Source of the DNA: UBA5266 sp002411545
Lineage (GTDB): Bacteria > Bacteroidota > Bacteroidia > Bacteroidales > WCHB1-69
DNA: 5,189 nt
Assembly (NCBI GenBank): GCA_028693085.1
Contig: JAQUWC010000109.1
Location: 1 to 5,189 of the forward strand
Direction: 5' to 3'
Below, in pieces: positions 1 to 5,189 of this stretch (positions within the stretch are counted from its first letter, which is position 1; every line of letters starts with the position of its first letter). The notes beneath the pieces are model-generated. The model was not told the origin of the DNA. It made no database searches and worked only from the letters and a program-made list of their open reading frames with translations. The position numbers and the translations under genes were made by a program.

Positions 1-1853
1 TACCTTTTTTTGTAATACTCTATCTTTATATTCAGTTAAAACAAAAAAAGGCATTGAAAAGCTTTGGCGACATTCACTTAATAAAAGGCTTAATGCCCGA
101 TGTGTCGAGGGGGATGAAGTTAGTTAAATTCATACTGCTTTGTTTGGCATACGGTTGTTTGGTATTGGCCATTGCCAATCCCCAAATAGGTTCCAAAGTT
201 GAGAAGGGTAAACGCAAGGGAATCGACATTATGTTTTGTTTGGATGTATCAAACAGTATGTTAGCTCAAGATTTATCTCCAAATCGTTTGGAAGCGGCCA
301 AAAGCACCCTTTTATCGTTTGTGGATAGATTAAAAGGAGATAGAATTGGATTGGTGGTGTTTGCCGGAAAATCTTTTGTGCAATTACCCATTACGTCCGA
401 TTATGCAGCTGCCAAGACTTTTATTATGAATGTCTCTACTCGCTCTGTCAGCGAACAAGGTACCGATATAGCTTCGGCATTGGACAAAGCAGCCGCTTCT
501 ATGCTGCCTTCCATGCAAGGATTACAAGCTAAATTATCGGATAAAAAAACAAATCAAGTGATTGTTGTTATTTCCGACGGAGAAGACCATAGTGATGAAG
601 CATTGGAAATGACACGTACCATAGCCCAAAATGGCATAAAAGTATATACCATAGGTTTAGGAAGTCGCATGGGTGAGCCTATCCCTGAAAGGACTTCAAG
701 AGGGAAGGTGCAATATAAAAAAGATAAAGAAGGGAATACGGTTATTACCCGTTTAAATGAAAAAATATTAAAAGATATTGCCCTTGCCGGAAAAGGAGCT
801 TACGTCTATGCAGCCCATGCAAATATAGGATTTGATATGCTATACAAGGAATTAGAAAAAATAGAAAAAACAGAATTGGAAGAAGTCGTATTCTCAGCTT
901 ATACCAATAAATATTACATTCCGTTATGGATAGCATTGATTTTATTGTTAATAGAAATATGTTTGTACAATAAAAAACTTATTCGCATGTCTCATTTTTC
1001 GTGGTTACAGTTAAAACGAATGGGAATATTTTTTATAGTGCTATTTGCCTTCCAGACATTATCAGCCCAAACTCGTGAAGAATTAAAACATTTACGTAAA
1101 GGAAATTCTTATTACTTTCAGGGAGAAAAATTAAACAAAGAAGCAAGCGAAATGCGACAAAAAGGAGGAGAAGTTAATCAACAAAATAGCATTGAAAAAC
1201 AACAACAAGCTCAAAAAATGTATGAAAATGCATCTACATTGTATTTGAAATCCAACGAATCGAATAAAGATTATTATAAAAGCTTGTTTAATCTGGGGGC
1301 ATCTCTCTATAAACAAGGAAAATACAAAGATGCGGCCGAGAATTTCGATAAGGTGGCACAAATGAATGCTATTTCCAAAAAGGAAAAGGCGAAAGCTTAT
1401 CATAATTTGGGAAATAGTTTACTTCAACAGCAAAAATACAAGGAAAGTATTGATGCCTACAAAAATGCATTGAAAGCGAATCCTGCCGATATGGATACAA
1501 AGTATAATTTAGAATATGCCAAACGGAAGATGGCCGCACAAATGCAACAACAACAATCACAAAATCAACAAAAAAAACCTAATCAAAATCAACAAGATAA
1601 AAATCAGCAGAACCAAGAACAACAAAACCAAAATCAGCAAAACAAAGATCAACAACCTAATGATAAGTCATCAAACGAAAATCAATCCTCAAAGGATAAA
1701 CAAGATCAAAAAGAACAACAACAAAATCAACAACAAAAAGACGCTAAACGACAGTTGGATGCTTTGCAACAAAACGAAAGAAGAACGCAAGAGAAAGTGA
1801 AAGAAGCTGAAATGCGACAAACCAAACCTGTGAAACAAGAGAAAGATTGGTAA
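1..1853 (+). CDS. batB-batC: BatB-BatC fusion protein: VWA-domain membrane protein joined to a TPR protein (5' end cut by window)
   Basis: This is an aerotolerance (Bat) protein, open to the left edge with its first whole codon at 3. Residues are numbered from the TTG at 54, which is not the real start: codons 3-53 encode PFFVILYLYIQLKQKKA, the end of BatB's first membrane helix. A second helix (25-42) precedes a VWA domain (about 57-265) with a complete metal-binding MIDAS: D64-x-S66-x-S68, T137 and D175. A third helix spans 287-304. The frame then continues into BatC: basic loop 307-322, signal-peptide-like helix 323-338 ending LSA-Q, TPR units near 345-400 (interrupted), 409-442 and 447-480, a Gln/Asn-rich stretch 498-561, and the BatC-type C-terminal helix (NERRTQEKV, ending EKDW). 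The positive-inside rule places the VWA and TPR parts in the periplasm. BatB and BatC are normally separate genes of about 340 and 230 residues. The family assignment is secure. Partnership with BatA, BatD and a MoxR ATPase is family knowledge; the molecular function is unsettled. Confidence 0.93.
   Translation, partial: PFFVILYLYIQLKQKKALKSFGDIHLIKGLMPDVSRGMKLVKFILLCLAYGCLVLAIANPQIGSKVEKGKRKGIDIMFCLDVSNSMLAQDLSPNRLEAAKSTLLSFVDRLKGDRIGLVVFAGKSFVQLPITSDYAAAKTFIMNVSTRSVSEQGTDIASALDKAAASMLPSMQGLQAKLSDKKTNQVIVVISDGEDHSDEALEMTRTIAQNGIKVYTIGLGSRMGEPIPERTSRGKVQYKKDKEGNTVITRLNEKILKDIALAGKGAYVYAAHANIGFDMLYKELEKIEKTELEEVVFSAYTNKYYIPLWIALILLLIEICLYNKKLIRMSHFSWLQLKRMGIFFIVLFAFQTLSAQTREELKHLRKGNSYYFQGEKLNKEASEMRQKGGEVNQQNSIEKQQQAQKMYENASTLYLKSNESNKDYYKSLFNLGASLYKQGKYKDAAENFDKVAQMNAISKKEKAKAYHNLGNSLLQQQKYKESIDAYKNALKANPADMDTKYNLEYAKRKMAAQMQQQQSQNQQKKPNQNQQDKNQQNQEQQNQNQQNKDQQPNDKSSNENQSSKDKQDQKEQQQNQQQKDAKRQLDALQQNERRTQEKVKEAEMRQTKPVKQEKDW
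1545..1736 (+). repeat. Low-complexity CAA/AAT-rich tract encoding a Gln/Asn-rich linker
   Basis: This tract lies inside the BatC half of the fusion gene and encodes residues 498-561 (numbered from the TTG at 54). By my count about 41 of 64 residues are Gln or Asn. The rest are Lys, Asp, Glu, Ser and Pro, with no hydrophobic or aromatic residue. The DNA is an irregular array of CAA, CAG and AAT codons, with short CAA runs near 1545-1556 and 1717-1735. It separates the TPR region from the conserved C-terminal helix and is probably disordered. BatC proteins often have a charged or Gln-rich tail, so the position is normal for the family. The repeat-like DNA could change length by replication slippage. 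Confidence 0.85.
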
Positions 1854-1856
1854 TAA

Positions 1857-1862
1857 AAAGGA
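1857..1862 (+). promoter_or_regulatory. Possible ribosome binding site of batD
   Basis: The purine-rich AAAGGA lies 5 bases before the ATG at 1868 and 8 bases before the ATG at 1871. It supports a start at one of these two codons over the in-frame TTG at 1847, which overlaps the end of the previous gene and would put a basic extension in front of the signal peptide. Bacteroidota rely little on Shine-Dalgarno pairing, so this is weak support. Confidence 0.4.
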
Positions 1863-1867
1863 AACAT

Positions 1868-3721
1868 ATGATGCGAATAGGTTTAAGAATAATGCTAACA
1901 TGGATGCTAATTTTTGTGGGGAGTACTTTGTATGCCCAAGATATTCAAATTAAAGCTTCCGCTCCGGATAGAGTTAGTGTAGGAGAACAATTTCGGTTAA
2001 CATATACGTCTAACGAAAGGATTTCTTCCATTGATATTCCGAAATTTCAAAATTTTACTTTGTTAAGTGGTCCACAAACATCCTCCAGTTCAAGTATGCA
2101 GATTATTAATGGTCAAATGACAAGTAATTCGAGTTATACGTGGATTTACATACTGCAAGCGGATAAAGAAGGCACTTTTGACATTCCGGGAGCGAATATG
2201 TTGGTGAAAGGCAAAAATATGCGTACCAATAGTTTGCGAATTCAAGTCAGCGCAGCTCCTGCTTCTTCCAACCAACAAGGGGGAAGTCAAGGGCAATCCT
2301 CGCAAAGCCAGCCCTTCAATAAAAATGATTTTTTTATAAAGGCGTTTGTATCAAATACAAATCCTTATACGGAAGAACAAGTGATTATACATTATAAATT
2401 GTATTTGAGTACTCAAGCGCAACGTTATCAGGCTTCCATACGGAAGCTGCCTTCCAGTACCGGACTTTGGACCTATGATTTAAACGATAAAAATGCTCAA
2501 CCTACACAAACTACCGAGACAATCAATGGTAAAAAATACCATGTCATGGATTTATACTCCTTAGCTGTATTCCCTCAAAAATCCGGAAAATTAAGTATTT
2601 CTCCCTTGGAAGTGCAAACCATAGTACAAATAGTAGTGCAACGCCAACAACGAAGCGATAATCCGTGGGATATGTTTTTTAATGATCCCTTTTTTGGCGG
2701 TGGGAGAGTTCAAAATATTGAATTGGAACTAAAGTCTGATCCCATAACTTTACATGTTAAAGAATTGCCTAAAAATAAACCTTCAGATTTCAGTGGTTTG
2801 GTAGGTAATTTCAGCATGAAAGCAAGCTTAAGTAGAGATAAATTATCGACTGATGATGCTACCAATTACTCTATTACAATAAGTGGAAACGGTAATATTC
2901 AACATATAGAAGCGCCGGAGATAACATTTCCGTCGGATTTTGATGTACACGAACCCAATATTATGGATAACATTCAAAAAGGAGCAAACGGTGTTTCCGG
3001 TTCCCGTACCTTCGAATATGTTATCATTCCGCGTAATCCGGGCGATTTTGTTATTCCTGCGGCAAATTTTTCCTATTATGATAAAACCAAAAAACAATAT
3101 GTAACATTAAAAACCAATGAAATACCCTTAAAAGTTGAAAAGGGAAAAGGACAGTCAGGACAATATTACAGTTCATCGAATAAGAAAAACGTGCAAATAG
3201 TAGGAACAGACATTCGCTATATTAAAACAACGGATACTCAACTGAAAACAAAACATAATGCCTTCTTCTTAACACCCTTGTATTGGCTTTTACTGTTTTT
3301 GCCTTTTATCGGCTTCGTTTTATTTGTTATTCTTTTAAGGAAACAAATCGAAAACAAGAAAAATATGGCTAAAATAAAAGATAAAAAAGCCTCAAAACTG
3401 GCACGTAAACGTTTGCTTAAAGCCGAGAAATACATGAAAAGCGGAAACAACGAACAGTTTTATATCGAAATATCCCAGACATTGTGGGGTTATATCAGTG
3501 ATAAATTCTATATCCCATTGGTGGAATTATCCTTAGATACTACCCGTCGGAAATTGGAAGAACGCAACTTAAAACCTGAACTGATAGATGAATGTATGAA
3601 TGTGCTGAATCAATGTGAATATGAGCGTTTTGCTCCTGCTTCCAATACAACCGCACAAATGCTTTACGACATGTCGTTTCGCTTTATTACTGAAATTGAA
3701 AATGAAATAAAAAAGAAATAA
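1868..3721 (+). CDS. batD: BatD, exported oxygen-tolerance protein with a C-terminal membrane anchor
   Basis: The product has 617 residues, numbered from the ATG at 1868; the adjacent ATG at 1871 is equally possible. A signal peptide covers 1-23, with likely cleavage after LYA before QDIQ. A first beta-rich domain (about 24-128) opens with the BatD-type pattern of a short beta strand followed by VSVGEQFRLTYT. A Ser/Gln/Gly-rich linker (130-149) leads to further beta-sandwich-like regions (about 155-300 and 305-424), with the aromatic segment NPWDMFFNDPFFGGG at 265-279. One membrane helix lies at 466-490. It is followed by a strongly basic stretch (491-520) and a helical cytoplasmic domain to residue 617. 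This order and length fit the BatD family (oxygen tolerance, large periplasmic part). It starts 14 bases after batB-batC, so the two are almost certainly co-transcribed. BatD is thought to act in the envelope with BatA, BatB and BatC, but its biochemical role is unknown. No frameshift or missing part was seen. Confidence 0.93.
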   Translation: MMRIGLRIMLTWMLIFVGSTLYAQDIQIKASAPDRVSVGEQFRLTYTSNERISSIDIPKFQNFTLLSGPQTSSSSSMQIINGQMTSNSSYTWIYILQADKEGTFDIPGANMLVKGKNMRTNSLRIQVSAAPASSNQQGGSQGQSSQSQPFNKNDFFIKAFVSNTNPYTEEQVIIHYKLYLSTQAQRYQASIRKLPSSTGLWTYDLNDKNAQPTQTTETINGKKYHVMDLYSLAVFPQKSGKLSISPLEVQTIVQIVVQRQQRSDNPWDMFFNDPFFGGGRVQNIELELKSDPITLHVKELPKNKPSDFSGLVGNFSMKASLSRDKLSTDDATNYSITISGNGNIQHIEAPEITFPSDFDVHEPNIMDNIQKGANGVSGSRTFEYVIIPRNPGDFVIPAANFSYYDKTKKQYVTLKTNEIPLKVEKGKGQSGQYYSSSNKKNVQIVGTDIRYIKTTDTQLKTKHNAFFLTPLYWLLLFLPFIGFVLFVILLRKQIENKKNMAKIKDKKASKLARKRLLKAEKYMKSGNNEQFYIEISQTLWGYISDKFYIPLVELSLDTTRRKLEERNLKPELIDECMNVLNQCEYERFAPASNTTAQMLYDMSFRFITEIENEIKKK

Positions 3722-3725
3722 TTCT

Positions 3726-3756
3726 TTTATGGAGAAGTGTTATACTTCTTTATAAA
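3726..3756 (+). terminator. Weak terminator-like hairpin after batD
   Basis: An inverted repeat begins 4 bases after the batD stop. Bases 3726-3738 can pair with 3744-3756 around the 5-base loop GTTAT. The core is GAAGT/ACTTC, extended outward by mostly A-T pairs and two G-U wobbles. The stem is A-T rich and only a loose T-containing stretch (TAATTTC) follows, not a clean T-run. Its position between batD and the next promoter fits a transcription end, but it could also be a processing or mRNA-stability hairpin. Confidence 0.4.
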
Positions 3757-3795
3757 TAATTTCATAGCCGATAAAACGGTTTCACAAAAAAAATG

Positions 3796-3803
3796 TACTT
3801 TTG
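3796..3803 (+). promoter_or_regulatory. Bacteroidota-type -7 promoter element (TAnnTTTG) for the DUF4199 gene
   Basis: TACTTTTG is an exact match to the TAnnTTTG -7 consensus of the Bacteroidota housekeeping sigma factor. It is followed by CA and lies 14 bases before the ATG at 3818, so transcription would begin only a few bases before the start codon, a spacing often seen in this phylum. I see no convincing -33 TTTG at the expected distance; TTTC at 3780-3783 is too close. The element falls inside the extension that a GTG start at 3737 would translate, which supports the start at 3818. It suggests the last two genes can be transcribed apart from the bat genes. Confidence 0.6.
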
Positions 3804-3817
3804 CAAAAAAGTTTGTA

Positions 3818-4345
3818 ATGAGGAAAAAAATAATAAGTATTTCATTACGTTGGGGCAGTTTGATAGCATTAACACAAATACTTTCGCATGTTTTGTTGGC
3901 ATATGTTTTTCATGATGCATCCGTCAATATTAAAAATTTTATTGATATACTGACTTTATTAATAGGATTCGGATTTATTTATGCATCTATACGTGCCTAC
4001 AAACAAAGTTTCGAGCTTACGGATAAATTTCCCTTATTGCAAGCTTTCTATGCCGGCGTTTTTCCCGCTTTGATTTTTGCATGTATTTTTACCCTTTATT
4101 TTATACTGTTAACGCAAGTAATTGATAAAGAATTTATGTCGTCATTTGTCTTAATGGATAAAAGTATAAATAGTGGAGAAGGTCAAGTTTTAATGGATAA
4201 AGTCAGTCCGCTGACTCCTTTAATCTACTTGATTAGATACATTAATCATTATTTGTTTTTTCAACTGACGGCTGCTTTGTTGATGGCTGTTTTTATGCAA
4301 AGAAAAGAAGATAACTTACCGGAGTCGAAATCTGATACTGAATAA
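3818..4345 (+). CDS. DUF4199 family integral membrane protein
   Basis: The product has 175 residues and resembles the DUF4199 family, small Bacteroidota membrane proteins of unknown function. Four hydrophobic segments are visible at about 13-31, 42-60, 76-100 and 145-160. The third follows the family-like pattern of a Lys/Phe-containing loop, LLQAFYAGV, a long helix, and then a short acidic exit with VIDKEFM. The N-terminus is basic (MRKK) and the C-terminus is a short polar tail with DNLPESKSDTE. The ATG at 3818 is preferred to the in-frame GTG at 3737 because the upstream codons overlap a -7 promoter element and encode a poorly membrane-protein-like stretch. The gene lies 10 bases before a polyprenyl-phosphate type glycosyltransferase, so the two are probably co-transcribed. 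This suggests, without proving it, a role around lipid-linked sugar metabolism. The family assignment rests on my recognition of the pattern, without a profile search. Confidence 0.8.
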   Translation: MRKKIISISLRWGSLIALTQILSHVLLAYVFHDASVNIKNFIDILTLLIGFGFIYASIRAYKQSFELTDKFPLLQAFYAGVFPALIFACIFTLYFILLTQVIDKEFMSSFVLMDKSINSGEGQVLMDKVSPLTPLIYLIRYINHYLFFQLTAALLMAVFMQRKEDNLPESKSDTE

Positions 4346-4355
4346 ATTAATATTT

Positions 4356-5189
4356 ATGGATATATCAATTGTTATACCTTTACTTAACGAAGAAGAATCA
4401 CTTCCCGAATTAACGGATTGGATAAATAAAGTAATGAATGAAAACGGTTTTTCTTATGAAATCATTTTTGTTGACGACGGCAGTACCGATAGTTCATGGT
4501 CGATAATTGAACAACTGGGATTGGAAAATCCTTCTGTTAAAGGCATTCGCTTTCAGCGGAATTATGGAAAATCGGCTGCCTTAAATGTAGGCTTTGAAGC
4601 AACAAAAGGTGATGTGGTTATTACCATGGATGCCGATTTGCAAGACAGTCCCGACGAAATTCCGGAATTATATCAAATGATAACATCAAAACACTATGAT
4701 TTGGTTTCGGGTTGGAAAAAAGTGAGGTATGATTCAAAATTCGCCAAAAATATTCCTTCAAAGTTCTTTAATTGGACAACCCGTAAAATATCGAAAATCA
4801 AGTTGCATGATTTCAATTGCGGATTAAAAGCTTATCGCAGCGATGTGGTTAAAACCATTGAAGTATACGGCGAGATGCATCGCTACATTCCCGTCATTGC
4901 CAAGTGGGCGGGCTTTACCAGAATCGGAGAAAAAGTGGTAAAACACCAAAAAAGAAAATACGGAACTACTAAATTTGGATGGAATCGCTTTATCAACGGT
5001 TATTTGGATTTAATATCCATTATGTTTGTTTCGCGTTTCGGGAAAAAGCCCATGCATTTTTTTGGTCTCGGCGGTAGCTTATCATTCTTGATAGGTTTGG
5101 TGATTACCTTTTGGCTAATTATACAAAAATTGATAAACATTGCGCAACATGTAGCCTATTATCGCCAAGTAACGGAACAACCCTTATTT
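4356..5189 (+). CDS. Family 2 glycosyltransferase, polyprenyl-phosphate sugar transferase type (3' end cut by window)
   Basis: The frame is open from the ATG at 4356 to the right edge (278 codons, no stop). It begins MDISIVIPLLNEEESL, the usual start of a GT-A fold transferase. Visible motifs are DDGSTD (40-45) for nucleotide-sugar binding, the metal-binding DxD in MDADLQD (91-97), NCGLKAYR (154-161), EMHRYIPV (173-180) and RKYGTTKFG (200-208). The last two are typical of the DPM1/GtrB/ArnC-like group, which moves a sugar from a nucleotide donor to a polyprenyl phosphate on the inner face of the membrane. A membrane helix lies at about 236-260. Family members are usually a little over 300 residues with a second C-terminal helix, so a few dozen residues are probably missing beyond the window. 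The specific sugar cannot be told from the sequence. It starts 10 bases after the DUF4199 gene, with an A/T-rich leader and no Shine-Dalgarno site, as is common in Bacteroidota. Confidence 0.92.
   Translation, partial: MDISIVIPLLNEEESLPELTDWINKVMNENGFSYEIIFVDDGSTDSSWSIIEQLGLENPSVKGIRFQRNYGKSAALNVGFEATKGDVVITMDADLQDSPDEIPELYQMITSKHYDLVSGWKKVRYDSKFAKNIPSKFFNWTTRKISKIKLHDFNCGLKAYRSDVVKTIEVYGEMHRYIPVIAKWAGFTRIGEKVVKHQKRKYGTTKFGWNRFINGYLDLISIMFVSRFGKKPMHFFGLGGSLSFLIGLVITFWLIIQKLINIAQHVAYYRQVTEQPLF

Noticed and set aside
54..56. TTG as the start of the first gene
   Set aside because: The frame stays open to base 3 and the upstream codons encode the end of BatB's first membrane helix and the basic loop after it, so the true start is outside the window.
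972..978. AAAAAAC as a programmed -1 frameshift site at the BatB-BatC junction
   Set aside because: The heptamer is not in the phase needed for -1 slippage (codons read AAA AAA CTT), and the unshifted frame already gives a continuous sensible protein.
1516..1800. A 94-codon Lys/Asn/Ile-rich frame on the + strand overlapping the BatC tail
   Set aside because: It is the shifted reading of the CAA/AAT-rich tract; its composition simply mirrors that repeat and it has no promoter or recognisable domain.
1689..1901. A hydrophobic frame on the - strand opposite the end of batB-batC
   Set aside because: The Leu/Phe/Ser-rich composition is what the complement of an A-rich coding strand gives; the sense frame is a clear family member.
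2660..2704. The aromatic/Gly-rich NPWDMFFNDPFFGGG segment of BatD as a novel motif
   Set aside because: Similar Asp/Phe/Gly-rich segments at this place are, to my knowledge, common in Bacteroidota BatD proteins, so it is a family feature.
3737..3817. A 27-codon N-terminal extension of the DUF4199 protein from a GTG at 3737
   Set aside because: The GTG lies in the post-batD hairpin and the stretch contains the -7 promoter element; the ATG at 3818 gives a normal membrane-protein start.

Overview
The window comes from the chromosome of a Bacteroidota bacterium, most likely of the order Bacteroidales. The evidence is the gene content (a Bat aerotolerance cluster and a DUF4199 membrane protein), the low G+C content, the lack of strong Shine-Dalgarno sites, and a Bacteroidota-type -7 promoter element (TAnnTTTG). 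I cannot name a genus from the sequence alone. All four protein genes lie on the + strand. No RNA gene, insertion sequence, CRISPR array or attachment site was seen, and no gap between genes exceeds 100 bases.

Layout. (1) From the left edge to 1853 runs one uninterrupted reading frame that joins BatB (membrane-anchored von Willebrand factor A protein) to BatC (exported TPR protein with a Gln/Asn-rich tail); these are usually separate genes. Its true start lies left of the window, because the frame stays open to the edge and encodes the end of BatB's first membrane helix. (2) After 14 bases comes batD (1868-3721), a large exported protein with beta-rich extracytoplasmic domains, one membrane helix and a cytoplasmic tail. 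(3) A 96-base gap holds a weak terminator-like hairpin and then a TAnnTTTG promoter element. (4) A small four-helix DUF4199 protein (3818-4345) follows. (5) After 10 bases comes a family 2 glycosyltransferase of the polyprenyl-phosphate sugar transferase type (4356 to the right edge), cut off by the window.

How the genes work together. BatB, BatC and BatD belong to the MoxR/VWA/TPR type of cluster. In it, a cytoplasmic AAA+ MoxR ATPase and BatA, expected to the left of the window, are thought to work with membrane-anchored VWA and TPR proteins in envelope stress or oxygen tolerance; the exact biochemical role is unsettled. The DUF4199 gene and the glycosyltransferase look like a separate two-gene unit concerned with the membrane and with lipid-linked sugars. 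No batE gene follows batD.

The region is mostly ordinary core genome. The point most worth checking is the in-frame BatB-BatC fusion, which keeps an internal signal-peptide-like helix and carries a long Gln/Asn-rich stretch.
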